From assembly GCA_900142905.1 (NCBI GenBank), contig FSRV01000001.1, positions 4,030,001-4,094,000 on the forward strand: DNA of 64,000 bases. Reading direction: 5' to 3'. A program made the translations under genes and the position numbers. Below are positions 29,827-38,360 of this stretch, piece by piece. Position 1 is the first letter of the stretch, and each line of letters starts with the position of its first letter. Below the pieces are notes generated by a model that worked only from the letters and a program-made list of their open reading frames with translations, was not told where the DNA came from and ran no database searches. Origin of the DNA: Burkholderia sp. GAS332. GTDB taxonomy: Bacteria; Pseudomonadota; Gammaproteobacteria; Burkholderiales; Burkholderiaceae.

Positions 29827-29853
29827 TTGACGGCCTGAGAAAAATAAACTTGA
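29827..29853 (-). promoter_or_regulatory. Sigma-28 (FliA) promoter of fliC
   Basis: On the minus strand TCAAGTTT, 11 bases, GCCGTCAA matches the FliA consensus TAAAGTTT-N11-GCCGATAA at seven of eight and six of eight positions with exact spacing. The start of transcription would be near 29820, about 75 nt upstream of the fliC ATG, which is normal for flagellin genes. Confidence 0.75.
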
Positions 29854-30072
29854 TAGATCTGCCAAGCTTCAGCTTCAATATATTTTGTCGAGTTTTGTGT
29901 AGTCTTTATGCATTACATTTGTGATCCTAACTAATTGAGTCGGCATAAATGAATCGGCACTTCGTGCTCGACATCGCGAGCCAGCGTACTGGCTCGAGAA
30001 CGTATTGGAGGTCGTCTTCGTGGCCCACATGGCGGTCACGAAGAAAACCTGCTGACGATAAACGCCCATCAC

Positions 30073-30093
30073 CCGGCGCGAATATCGCGCCGG
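30073..30093 (-). terminator. Hairpin downstream of the flgE-like gene
   Basis: A perfect 9-bp stem CCGGCGCGA-ATA-TCGCGCCGG lies 38 bp past the stop of the flgE-like gene. On the minus strand it is followed by GTGATGG rather than T residues, so it may be a weak or Rho-assisted terminator. Confidence 0.45.
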
Positions 30094-30131
30094 TTTCATG
30101 AATACTCCGTCTGCGACAGCGTCGCGATGGT

Positions 30132-31637
30132 TTAAAGGTTCATCAAAGTCTGGTCGACCGTCTTTTGCGTCTTGATCGTCTGCGCGTTCGCCTGATAGTT
30201 GCGTTGCGCGGTAATCATCTTCACCAGTTCGCTTGTCAGATCGACGTTCGAGTTTTCCACCGCCCCGCCTTGCAGCACGCCGTGGTTGGTCGAGCCTGGC
30301 GCGGAGATCTGCGCGACGCCCGACTGAGAGGTCTGCTGAAACGCGTTGTTGCCCAGATTCACGAGACCGTTCTGATTCGAGAAGTTCGCGAGCACGATCT
30401 GCCCGAGCGCCGCGGTTTGCTGGTTCGAATAGTTGCCGTTCAGCGTGCCGTCGGCGCCAATCGTGAAGCCCGTCAGCGTGCCGGCTGCGTAGCCGTCGGG
30501 CTGCAGCGAGTTCACACCGTTCTTGCCGCCGTACTGCGTCGTGCCCGCAATGTTGAGCGCCAAGTTCTGCGGCGTCGACGAACCGTCCGTGGTCGGAATG
30601 CCGAAGTTGAAGACGAACGGCGTGGTGGTGGCGACGCCGTTCTTGTCGGTGGTGCCGAGCAGCGTGCCCGACGAATTGAAGTTCGCGTGACCGATCAGTT
30701 GCGCGGCGCCGGTCGAGGGCCCCGCGTAGACATCCCACGTGCCCGCCGCGGTTTTGGTGAAGTACATATTGACCGTCTGCGAGCCGCCTAGCGAGTCGTA
30801 AGCCGTCGTGCTGGTCGAATAGTTGTACGTCGTATTGGTGTTCTGGTTGAACGCGATCGGCGTCGGCGCGATCGTGTAGCTGTCGTTGACGGCCGGCGTG
30901 CCGTTGAACGTGATGGTCTGGCCATTGCCGAGCGGGATCGCCGTACCGGACGTGTACGTGCCGGCAGTCGACGTGCCGAGCGTATTGTCCGTCACGGTGT
31001 AGGCAGTCGCGCTCGTGAACTTGACGGTGTAGTTGTCGTTGTTCGTGCCCGAAGCGGGATGCGTGATGGTCGCCCCGGGTGTCGTGAGCATGCCGGTGTT
31101 GGCGCCGGCCTTCACGGTCGGCGTGCCGAGCATCAGCTTGTCCTGCGCGTTCAGGTTCAGGCCGGCAACAATTTTGGTCGTCGCTTGCGGCGCAATGTTC
31201 GCGGTCGGCACGCTGAGCGGTACGGTTTGCGCGGTGTTGATGACGCCCGCGGCGCTCGCGCCGTAGCCCATCAGTTGCAGGCCTTGCGCGTTGGTGATGA
31301 AGCCGTTCTTGTCGAGCTGGAACACGCCATTGCGCGAATACACCTGCGAGCCGTTATTCGACAGTTGGAAGAAACCGTTGCCGTTGATCGCGACGTTGAG
31401 CGCCTGGTTGGTGCTGCTGATCGTGCCTTGCGAGAACTGCTGCTGCACTTCGGAGAGCTTCGTACCGATACCAACCTGATTGCTTACCGCGGTCGCCACG
31501 GAATTGGCGTACATGTCCGCGAATTGCGCAGCGCCGCTCTTGAAGCCAACCGTATGCGAGTTGGCAACGTTGTTGCCGATCACGTCGAGATCCTGCGACG
31601 CTGCCGACACTCCGCTCAAACCTTGCTGGTACCCCAT
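30132..31637 (-). CDS. flgE: Flagellar hook protein FlgE (standalone copy)
   Basis: This 501-residue rod/hook family protein has the complete N-terminal signature (MGYQQGLSGVSAASQDLDVI, GNNVANSHTVGFKSGAAQFA) and the C-terminal one (GAVENSNVDLTSELVKMITA, QRNYQANAQTIKTQKTVDQT). FlgE-specific parts are TISSTNQALNVAINGNGFFQ, YSRNGVFQLDKNGFITNAQG and TAYDSLGGSQTVNMYFTKT. The ATG at 31637 follows AACGGAGACC; the frame upstream to 31658 is not needed. Hook genes normally sit inside the flgBCDEFGHIJKL operon, so this isolated copy next to fliC may be a second hook protein. The rest of an flg operon is not in the window, so whether it is a duplicate cannot be decided here. Confidence 0.88.
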   Translation of the reverse strand: MGYQQGLSGVSAASQDLDVIGNNVANSHTVGFKSGAAQFADMYANSVATAVSNQVGIGTKLSEVQQQFSQGTISSTNQALNVAINGNGFFQLSNNGSQVYSRNGVFQLDKNGFITNAQGLQLMGYGASAAGVINTAQTVPLSVPTANIAPQATTKIVAGLNLNAQDKLMLGTPTVKAGANTGMLTTPGATITHPASGTNNDNYTVKFTSATAYTVTDNTLGTSTAGTYTSGTAIPLGNGQTITFNGTPAVNDSYTIAPTPIAFNQNTNTTYNYSTSTTAYDSLGGSQTVNMYFTKTAAGTWDVYAGPSTGAAQLIGHANFNSSGTLLGTTDKNGVATTTPFVFNFGIPTTDGSSTPQNLALNIAGTTQYGGKNGVNSLQPDGYAAGTLTGFTIGADGTLNGNYSNQQTAALGQIVLANFSNQNGLVNLGNNAFQQTSQSGVAQISAPGSTNHGVLQGGAVENSNVDLTSELVKMITAQRNYQANAQTIKTQKTVDQTLMNL

Positions 31638-32047
31638 CGTGGTCTCCGTTCTGGACAATCGTTACTCAGTGGCTTTAATTGGAAGATGCGCTGCTGTCAT
31701 TGCGACGCACAACCGCCGGCAATCTCAGTTGCTATTTATGTGCGATGTCGTTGAGACTGGATCTGGTGCGGCGCGATTTCCCCGTATTCGCCCCATCCGC
31801 ATCCTTACAATTGTTTCAAATGTTACGCCATATTTCCATGAAATATTGTGAAGATTTGTCGTAGGAATACCGCGCCTCAAGCCCGTGCTGGTTTTTTAGG
31901 CAGGTCCGTTCGATTACCGCGCGCCGCCACCGCGGCTTGATGCCCGCGTTTGTCGATTTCTGTTGCTGCCGTTCGTCGTCGGGTAAACGGCCCCCTCGGG
32001 CCGTCATTGCGCCACAGCGCGCCCAGCAACCGTCCAAGGTGACCACG
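31638..32047. other. Divergent region between the flgE-like gene and the GST gene
   Basis: The 410-bp stretch carries the shared flagellar element at 31805-31836 and, overlapping it, an inverted repeat ATATTTC-CAT-GAAATAT at 31830-31846. The right half (31880-32047) is G+C-rich and shows no clear signal. A frame extending the GST gene upstream to 31937 lacks family similarity. Confidence 0.45.
31805..31836. promoter_or_regulatory. 32-bp element shared by the fliD and flgE-like upstream regions (copy 2)
   Basis: It matches 28341-28372 at 27 of 32 positions, with an identical 13-bp core TTTCAAATGTTAC and a common TTACAA edge. It lies about 170-200 bp upstream of the flgE-like ATG. Immediately next to it is the inverted repeat ATATTTC-CAT-GAAATAT, present only in this copy. 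Confidence 0.55.
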
Positions 32048-32707
32048 ATGACCCTGAAGCTTTATGCCCACCCCTTCTCCTCGTACTGTCAGAAGGTCCT
32101 GACCGCGCTATACGAAAACGGTACGCCGTTCGAACTACGCAAGCTGTCGCACGACGACGCACAGGTCATCGCGGAGCTCGCCGCACTCTGGCCGATCAAG
32201 CGATTTCCCGTGCTGGTCGACGGCAGCCGGACCGTGCCGGAGGCGAGCATCATCATCGAATATCTCGGCTTGTATCACCCGGGACCGGTGCCGCTCCTGC
32301 CGGCCGATGCCCGCGCCGCGCTGGAAGTGCGCAGCATGGATCGCTTTTTCGACAACTACATCTCGACGCCGCAGCAAAAGATCGTGTACGACAGCATGCG
32401 CGCCGAGCCGGAGCGTGACCCGCGCGCCGTGGCGGAGGCCCGCGACATGCTCGACACCGCCTACGGCTGGCTCGACAAGGTGATGGCCGGGCGCGAATGG
32501 GCGGCTGGCGATACCTTCAGCCTCGCCGATTGCGGCGCCGCGCCGTTCCTGTTCTATGCCGACTGGACGCATCGCATCGGCCCGGCTTTTGAGCACGTGC
32601 TCTCCTACCGCAAGCGCCTGCTGGCCCGGCCATCGTTCGCACGCGCGGTCGACGAAGCGCGCCCGTACCGCCCGCTGTTCCCGCTCGGCGCGCCCGACCG
32701 GGATTGA
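32048..32707 (+). CDS. Glutathione S-transferase family protein
   Basis: This 219-residue protein has the thioredoxin-like N-terminal GST domain (MTLKLYAHPFSSYCQKVLTA, with the Ser/Cys of SSYCQ in the usual glutathione-activating position; cis-Pro region RFPVLVDGSRTVPEASIIIE, where the E-A-S motif binds glutathione) and an all-helical C-terminal domain with the N-capping segment FSLADCGAAPFLFYADW. It conjugates or transfers glutathione in the cytosol; the substrate is unknown. The ATG at 32048 is preceded by CAAGGTGACC. A LysR regulator gene follows 158 bp downstream on the same strand. Confidence 0.9.
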   Translation: MTLKLYAHPFSSYCQKVLTALYENGTPFELRKLSHDDAQVIAELAALWPIKRFPVLVDGSRTVPEASIIIEYLGLYHPGPVPLLPADARAALEVRSMDRFFDNYISTPQQKIVYDSMRAEPERDPRAVAEARDMLDTAYGWLDKVMAGREWAAGDTFSLADCGAAPFLFYADWTHRIGPAFEHVLSYRKRLLARPSFARAVDEARPYRPLFPLGAPDRD

Positions 32708-32865
32708 ACGCACTGACCCGGCACTGTCCGGTGAATCCACCGGCAGACGCGCGGGGCAAGCGGGTGGCCCGCTTGCGTGCCCGCGCCCATCGCGACAACA
32801 CGATTTCCACCCTATACACTTCACTTCGAAACCCACTTCCGCCCATTACTTACAAAAGGCAAAAC

Positions 32866-33783
32866 ATGGACCGTTTCGAAGCGATGGAGATATTTACGCG
32901 TGTGGTCGAAGCGAACAGCTTCACCAAAGTATCTGAATCGCTCGACCTGCCCCGCGCCAAAGTCAGCCGCACGATTCAGGCGCTGGAAGAACACGTCGGC
33001 GTGCGGCTCCTGAACCGTTCGACGCGGCAGGTCAGCGTCACCGAAGACGGCGCGCTGTTTTACGACCGCTGCGTGCGCATCCTCGCGGAAGTCGCCGATG
33101 CCGAATCGTCGCTGTCGAACAAGCGCGAGAATCCGAGCGGCACGATCCGCGTCGATACGTCCGGCACGCTCGCCCGTGCGCTGCTGCTGCCCGCGCTCGA
33201 CGATTTCTACCGGCAATACCCCGAGATCGACGTGCGGCTCGGGCTGGCGGATCGCAATATCGATCTGATTCAGGACGGGGTGGATTGCGTGATCCGCATG
33301 GGCACGCCGGAGGAGTCGAGTCTCGTCGCGCGGCACATCGGCCAGGCGCGGATCGTGACCTGCGCGTCGCCCGCCTATCTGGAGAAATACGGCACGCCGA
33401 CCACGCTCGAAGAGCTCAGCGAGCATCGCGCGGTCAACTACGTTTCCGCGCGTAGCGGCAAGACCTTCCCGTTCGAGTACCAGGTGGACGGCGAGATCGT
33501 CAAGGTCACGTTGAAGAGCGTGCTCGCGGTGAACGACGGCAGCGTTTATATCGGCGCGAGCGCGCTCGGCCACGGCATCATCCAGCCGTCGCGCTTCATG
33601 GTCGCGGATCTGATCGCGCAAGGCGCGCTCAAGGAAATCCTCACGACCTACACGACCCCTGGCACGCCGCTATCTATTTTGTACGCGCATCGCCGCAATC
33701 TGAGTTCACGGCTTCGTGCCTTCACCGAGTGGGTCACCGAACTGGCGCGGAACAATCCGGATCTGCGCATCACGAACACCTGA
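32866..33783 (+). CDS. LysR-family transcriptional regulator
   Basis: This 305-residue regulator has the N-terminal winged helix (MDRFEAMEIFTRVVEANSFT, LPRAKVSRTIQALEEHVGVR, LLNRSTRQVSVTEDG) and a C-terminal effector-binding domain of the solute-binding fold (GTIRVDTSGTLARALLLPAL ... VDCVIRMGTPEESSLVARHI). It belongs to the large branch of AaeR/DmlR-like regulators. The ATG at 32866 follows AAAAGGCAAAAC. It is downstream of the GST gene and ends at a strong terminator; its target may be that gene or an unlinked one. Confidence 0.9.
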   Translation: MDRFEAMEIFTRVVEANSFTKVSESLDLPRAKVSRTIQALEEHVGVRLLNRSTRQVSVTEDGALFYDRCVRILAEVADAESSLSNKRENPSGTIRVDTSGTLARALLLPALDDFYRQYPEIDVRLGLADRNIDLIQDGVDCVIRMGTPEESSLVARHIGQARIVTCASPAYLEKYGTPTTLEELSEHRAVNYVSARSGKTFPFEYQVDGEIVKVTLKSVLAVNDGSVYIGASALGHGIIQPSRFMVADLIAQGALKEILTTYTTPGTPLSILYAHRRNLSSRLRAFTEWVTELARNNPDLRITNT

Positions 33784-33842
33784 ACGCCACGGCGCAGGGA
33801 CGACACGGGCCTTGCGCAAAGAGCGCTAGCAAACAACAAAAG

Positions 33843-33879
33843 AAAGCCCCATGCGCTTCGCAACGCATGGGGCTTTTTT
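33843..33879. terminator. Bidirectional terminator between the LysR gene and the sugar ABC ATPase gene
   Basis: The arms AAAGCCCCATGCG and CGCATGGGGCTTT form a 13-bp stem with an 8-base loop and T/A-tracts on both sides, serving the two convergent genes. Confidence 0.92.
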
Positions 33880-33909
33880 CAACTCGAATGGCTCAGCGAA
33901 TAATTCGCC

Positions 33910-35025
33910 TCAGGCAATCCGCTCTTCATTAGTCGGATCGAACAACACCGCCTTCGACGCGTCGAACAGCAAGGTCGTCGTCGACAAGGGCTGCGGATTC
34001 GAAGCCGGGTGTACGCGGCTCACAATGCGCTTGCCGTTCACCTGCGCGAACACCAGCGTGTCCGGACCGGTCGGCTCGATCACGTCGACATTCACGTCGA
34101 TCGCCTGCAGGTTCGCGTGGTCGCCATGCGCACCGCGTGCGTCCGTGATCCGCTCCGGGCGCAAGCCGAGAATCACTTCGCGCCCAATGTGCGACTTCAC
34201 CTTCGCCGAATCGAACGGCAGATTCAACACATTGCGCGCCGTGCCCGTATCCAGTTCGATGCCGACGCCAGAGCCCTGCTCCACCAGCTTGCCCTGGATA
34301 AAGTTCATCGGCGGCGCGCCGATGAAGCCGGCCACGAACAGATTCGCCGGCGAGTCGTAGATTTCTTGCGGTGCGCCAAACTGCTGGACGATGCCGTCTT
34401 TCATCACCGCGATGCGGTCGCCGAGCGTCATCGCTTCGATCTGATCGTGCGTCACATAGACGATCGTCGTGCCGAGGCGTTGATGCAGCAGCTTGATTTC
34501 CGAACGCATCTCGATCCGCAGCTTCGCGTCGAGGTTCGACAGCGGTTCGTCGAACAGGAACATCACCGGATCGCGCGCGAGCGCACGGCCCATGGCCACA
34601 CGCTGACGCTGACCACCGGAGAGCTGACCCGGCTTGCGGTCCAGCAAGTGCGTGATCTGCAGCGTGTTCGACACGCGGTCGACGATCTGCGCCTGCTCCT
34701 GCTTCGGCACCTTGCGGATACCCAGGCCGAACGAGATGTTCTCGCGCACCGTCATCGAGGGATACAGTGCATACGACTGGAACACCATCGCGATGTCGCG
34801 ATCTTTCGGCGAGAGGTTGTTGACCGTCTTGCCGTCGATCTGGATCTCGCCCTTGGTCACGGTTTCGAGGCCGGCGATCATGTTGAGCAGCGTCGATTTC
34901 CCGCAGCCCGAGCCGCCCACGAGAATCAGGAACTGGCCGTCTTCGATGTCGATGTTGACACCCTTCAGGACCGGCACCCCGTTCGGGTAAGTCTTGTACA
35001 CGTCACGGATGGAAAGGCTTGCCAT
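33910..35025 (-). CDS. gtsD: Sugar ABC transporter ATP-binding protein (glucose/mannose type)
   Basis: This 371-residue ATPase is of the UgpC/MalK class. Walker A is GGSGCGKST, the ABC signature LSGGQRQRVAMGRALARDP, Walker B MFLFDEPLSNLDAKLR and the H-loop VYVTHDQIEAMTL. After residue 235 comes the regulatory OB-fold domain of the MalK type (GAPPMNFIQGKLVEQGSG, VILGLRPERITDARG). It is the last gene of a four-gene minus transporter operon (38360-33910). The nearby zwf-pgl-glk-hexR operon makes glucose the most likely substrate; the symbol follows the Pseudomonas glucose transporter and is based on context. Confidence 0.82.
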   Translation of the reverse strand: MASLSIRDVYKTYPNGVPVLKGVNIDIEDGQFLILVGGSGCGKSTLLNMIAGLETVTKGEIQIDGKTVNNLSPKDRDIAMVFQSYALYPSMTVRENISFGLGIRKVPKQEQAQIVDRVSNTLQITHLLDRKPGQLSGGQRQRVAMGRALARDPVMFLFDEPLSNLDAKLRIEMRSEIKLLHQRLGTTIVYVTHDQIEAMTLGDRIAVMKDGIVQQFGAPQEIYDSPANLFVAGFIGAPPMNFIQGKLVEQGSGVGIELDTGTARNVLNLPFDSAKVKSHIGREVILGLRPERITDARGAHGDHANLQAIDVNVDVIEPTGPDTLVFAQVNGKRIVSRVHPASNPQPLSTTTLLFDASKAVLFDPTNEERIA

Positions 35026-35129
35026 GCTGTGAATCCTCTTGTCTCTGGTACTGCTTGAAAACTCTGGTCGGATGACGGCGGCGCACGATCAACGACGCCC
35101 CGCCGCGATGCGTAGGGTTAGCCCCGGGT

Positions 35130-35987
35130 TTAGCCCTTCACTGCGCCCGCTGTCAGGCCGCGTACGAAATAGCGTCCCGCGACGATATAGACGAGCAAGG
35201 TCGGCAGTGCCGCGATGATCGCGCCAGCCATATCCACGTTGTATTCCTTCACGCCGGTCGAGGTGTTCACGAGGTTATTCAGCGCCACCGTGATCGGCAT
35301 CGAATCGACACCGGAGAACACAATCCCGAACAGGAAGTCATTCCAGATCTGCGTGAATTGCCAGATCAGGCACACCATGAAAATCGGCAGCGACACCGGC
35401 ATCAGAATCTTCGTGAAGATCGTGAAGAACCCCGCACCGTCGATCCGCGCGGCCTTCACGAGTTCAGCCGGAATGCTCACGTAGAAGTTGCGGAAGAACA
35501 TCGTGGTGAAGGCGATACCGTAGATCACGTGCACCACCACCAGACCGGTGATCGAATTCGACAGGCCGAGCAAGCCTTCGAAGCGTGCCATCGGCAGCAG
35601 GATCGCCTGGAACGGAATGAAGCAGCCGACCAGGATCATCGTGAAGATCGGATCCGCGCCACGGAAGCGCCAGTGCGTGAGGACGTAACCGTTGAACGCG
35701 CCGATAATCGACGAGATCAGCACGGCCGGAATCACCATCCGTACCGAGTTCATGAAGAACGGCTGCATACCGTCGCAGCGCACCCCGGTACACGCACCGC
35801 TCCAGGCCTTGATCCACGGATCGATGGTCCAGTGCGTCGGCGGCGTGAGCAGGTTGCCGGTGCGCAGCTGATCGATGTCCTTGAACGACGTGGACAGCAT
35901 CACGTACAGCGGGAACAGGAAATACAGGGCGAACAGAATCAAGGCCGCATAAATGACGGCACGGCTGATCGTCATCTTAGGCTGCAT
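35130..35987 (-). CDS. gtsC: Sugar ABC transporter permease (second subunit)
   Basis: This 285-residue inner-membrane permease has six helices and the MalG-type EAA loop (ELVKAARIDGAGFFTIFTKI with L-P-x-S following, about residues 180-205), which docks with the ATPase. The N-terminus MQPKMTISRAVIYAALILFA starts at 35987 and follows GAGGAGCACG; it overlaps the end of the preceding permease gene by 11 bp, so the two are translationally coupled. The ATPase gene follows after 104 bp. Confidence 0.85.
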   Translation of the reverse strand: MQPKMTISRAVIYAALILFALYFLFPLYVMLSTSFKDIDQLRTGNLLTPPTHWTIDPWIKAWSGACTGVRCDGMQPFFMNSVRMVIPAVLISSIIGAFNGYVLTHWRFRGADPIFTMILVGCFIPFQAILLPMARFEGLLGLSNSITGLVVVHVIYGIAFTTMFFRNFYVSIPAELVKAARIDGAGFFTIFTKILMPVSLPIFMVCLIWQFTQIWNDFLFGIVFSGVDSMPITVALNNLVNTSTGVKEYNVDMAGAIIAALPTLLVYIVAGRYFVRGLTAGAVKG

Positions 35988-36915
35988 TGCGCGTGCTCCT
36001 CGATTCCAGATACATCAGCGGCACGAGCACGGCCACAACGGTGGCGAGCATCATCATCGACGATGCCGCGCCGACGCCCAGCTGCCCGCGGTTGAACGAA
36101 AACGTGTACATGAAAATAGCCGGCAGCGATGAAGACGTACCCGGACCGCCCGCGGTCAACGCGACGACCAGGTCGAAGGTCTTGATCGTGATGTGGCAGA
36201 GAATCAGCAGCACGGAGAAGAACACCGGGCGCATGCTCGGAATCACGATCTTGCGATAGATGGTCGGCAAGCCCGCGCCGTCCATCTGCGCGGCCTTGAA
36301 GATTTCCCCGTCGACGCCGCGCAAGCCCGCGAGGAACAGCGCCATCACGAAGCCGGTGGACTGCCACACGGCTGCGATCACGACGCAGAAAATCGCCTTG
36401 TCGGGGTCGCCGAGCCAGCTGAACGAGAAGCTCGTCCAGCCCCAGTCGTGAAACACTTTTTCGAGGCCGACGCTCGGCGTCATGATCCATTGCCACGCCG
36501 TACCCGTCACGATGAACGAAAGCGCCATCGGGTACAGGAACACGGCGCGTAGCGCGCCTTCATTGCGGATCTGCTGATCGAGCAGGATCGCGAGGAACAG
36601 ACCGAGGCCGATACAGATACCGATAAACGGAATGCCGAACCAGCCGAGGTTGGCAGCCGAGGTCCAGAACACATCGTTATCGAACAGTTCGCGATAACGA
36701 TCGAGACCGACAAAATCATAACGCGGCATCAGTCGCGAATTCGACAGCGACAGAAAGCCGGTAATAGCGATGAAGCCATACACGAAGATCAGGCTGATCA
36801 CGACGCTGGGTGCGAGCACCAGCTTCGGAATCCAGCGATCGGCAAGGGCCGCCATCGGCGACGTGCGGCGGGTCACGGTGGCCGTTTTCCCGTTTCCGCT
36901 GATAGAAGCAGTCAC
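35977..36915 (-). CDS. gtsB: Sugar ABC transporter permease (first subunit)
   Basis: This 312-residue permease is of the MalF/UgpA class with six helices after a basic N-terminus (about residues 32-55 the first). The EAA loop reads GEIFKAAQMDGAGLPTIYRK followed by IVIPSMRPVFF. The start is GTG at 36913-36915, preceded by GCAGGAGTCG; no ATG nearby fits better. Its 3' end overlaps the next permease gene. The solute-binding protein gene lies 197 bp upstream, a gap that may allow separate expression of the binding protein. Confidence 0.85.
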   Translation of the reverse strand: MTASISGNGKTATVTRRTSPMAALADRWIPKLVLAPSVVISLIFVYGFIAITGFLSLSNSRLMPRYDFVGLDRYRELFDNDVFWTSAANLGWFGIPFIGICIGLGLFLAILLDQQIRNEGALRAVFLYPMALSFIVTGTAWQWIMTPSVGLEKVFHDWGWTSFSFSWLGDPDKAIFCVVIAAVWQSTGFVMALFLAGLRGVDGEIFKAAQMDGAGLPTIYRKIVIPSMRPVFFSVLLILCHITIKTFDLVVALTAGGPGTSSSLPAIFMYTFSFNRGQLGVGAASSMMMLATVVAVLVPLMYLESRSTRNAA

Positions 36916-37112
36916 TACTCGACTCCTGCTGAAACTGTACCGCCGGTGCGCTCACGCATGGAACACGCAAGGCCGGAACGGCATAGGTGTGACTCGATGA
37001 AACCAGGGGTGAAGTCTCTCGCCCTAAGTAGCGCAACGGCTGCAAGCAATCCGAAGAACGCGCCCGGCACCCACGAAGGGAACCGCCAGGCGCGCAGCTT
37101 CGCTTACGTCGC

Positions 37113-38360
37113 TTACTTGGTCTTCGCAGCCTTCGCGAGCGCGGCAACCGCGGTCTTCGAATCTTGCTGCGAGTTCATGAACTTCGTGACCACGTCCGAG
37201 ATCGCGCCGGCTGCTGCATCCGGTTGCGCCATGCCGTGTGCCAGCGAAGGCACATAGCCGCCCGACTTGATCGCCACTTGTTCATCCGCGTACGACTTCT
37301 TCGCGCAGTCGTCGAACTTGGCCATCGACACGCCCAGACGAACCGGGATTGAGCCCTTGTTCAGGCTGAACTGTTCCTGGAAGTCCGGCGACATGATCGT
37401 CTTGGCCAGTGCCAACTGACCCGGCGTTGCGCCCGTCTGGCCCTTCTGCTGGAAGAACACGAACGAGTCGACGTTGAACGTGTAGGCCTTTTCCGTGCCG
37501 GGCACCGCGGCGCAGATGTAGTCCGAGCCAGCCTTCTTGCCGGCGTTGGCGAATTCACCCTTCGCCCAGTCGCCCATGAACTGCATGCCGGCCTTGCCAT
37601 TGATCACCATGGCCGTGGCCAGGTTCCAGTCACGGCCCGTACGGCCCGCGTCGAAGTAGCCCTGGATCTTGCGGACCGTGTCGAACACGCCGACCATCTG
37701 GTCCGACGTCAGCGTCTTCTCGTCGAGGTCGACCAGCGCCTTCTTGTAGAAGGCCGGCCCTTGCGACAGCACGACGTCTTCCCACAGCGTCAGGTCTTGC
37801 CACGGCTGACCGCCCATCGCGATCGGCTGGATGCCCGCGGCCTTCATCTTGTCGGCCACCGCGAAGAACTCAGGCCACGTGGTCGGCACCTTGCCGCCTG
37901 CCTTGTCCAGCGCTGCCTTGTTGATGTACAGCCAGTTCACGCGGTGCACCGAGAACGGTGCAGCAACGTAATGACCGTCTGCGTGCATGATCTTGTCGAT
38001 TTCCGGCGGCAGGTTCTTCTTCCAGTCGCCTGCTGCAGCGTCGATCGGCACCAGCACACCTTGCGAAGCCCAGTCCTGGATCAGCGGACCCTTGATCTGC
38101 GCAGCGCTCGGTGCATTGCCCGAGATCACCTGCGTCTTGAGTGCCGTCATGGCGGCCGCACCTGCGCCGCCAGCAACCGCGAAGTCCTTCCACGTGTAAC
38201 CCTGCTTCGTCATGTCGTCCTTGAGGACGCCGACAGCTTTCGATTCGCCGCCCGAAGTCCACCAGTGCAACACTTCGATCGACTCGGCAGCTTGCACAGC
38301 CGAGACGCCACACATCAGACCCGCGGCGCACAAAGCGCCCATGATCGCGCGAAATTTCAT
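37113..38360 (-). CDS. gtsA: Sugar ABC transporter substrate-binding protein (glucose type)
   Basis: This is a 415-residue periplasmic binding protein of family 1 (MalE-like). The signal peptide is MKFRAIMGALCAAGLMCGVS with cleavage after AVQA (near residue 24). The mature N-terminus ESIEVLHWWTSGGESKAVGV is typical of glucose/mannose-binding members, as are YINKAALDKAGGKVPTTWPE, GGQPWQDLTLWEDVVLS and AMVINGKAGMQFMGDWAKGE. The ATG follows GGAGGAGATAAGC, a very strong site suited to high expression. It is divergent from zwf, and the intergenic region holds the HexR-type palindrome. Confidence 0.88.
   Translation of the reverse strand: MKFRAIMGALCAAGLMCGVSAVQAAESIEVLHWWTSGGESKAVGVLKDDMTKQGYTWKDFAVAGGAGAAAMTALKTQVISGNAPSAAQIKGPLIQDWASQGVLVPIDAAAGDWKKNLPPEIDKIMHADGHYVAAPFSVHRVNWLYINKAALDKAGGKVPTTWPEFFAVADKMKAAGIQPIAMGGQPWQDLTLWEDVVLSQGPAFYKKALVDLDEKTLTSDQMVGVFDTVRKIQGYFDAGRTGRDWNLATAMVINGKAGMQFMGDWAKGEFANAGKKAGSDYICAAVPGTEKAYTFNVDSFVFFQQKGQTGATPGQLALAKTIMSPDFQEQFSLNKGSIPVRLGVSMAKFDDCAKKSYADEQVAIKSGGYVPSLAHGMAQPDAAAGAISDVVTKFMNSQQDSKTAVAALAKAAKTK

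Larger units (their letters stand above)
29745..30131. other. Intergenic region between the flgE-like gene and fliC
   Basis: The 387-bp stretch holds the fliC promoter at 29827-29853 with a leader of about 75 nt, and a hairpin at 30073-30093 after the flgE-like gene. The part 29870-29960 is A+T-rich. A 74-codon minus frame (29875-30099) with an upstream GGAG overlaps the hairpin and is not called. Confidence 0.5.

Noticed and set aside
29875..30099. 74-codon minus-strand ORF with an upstream GGAG after the flgE-like gene
   Set aside because: Its first codons lie in the hairpin at 30073-30093, the product resembles nothing known, and the composition looks non-coding. It could still be a small gene; ribosome profiling would tell.
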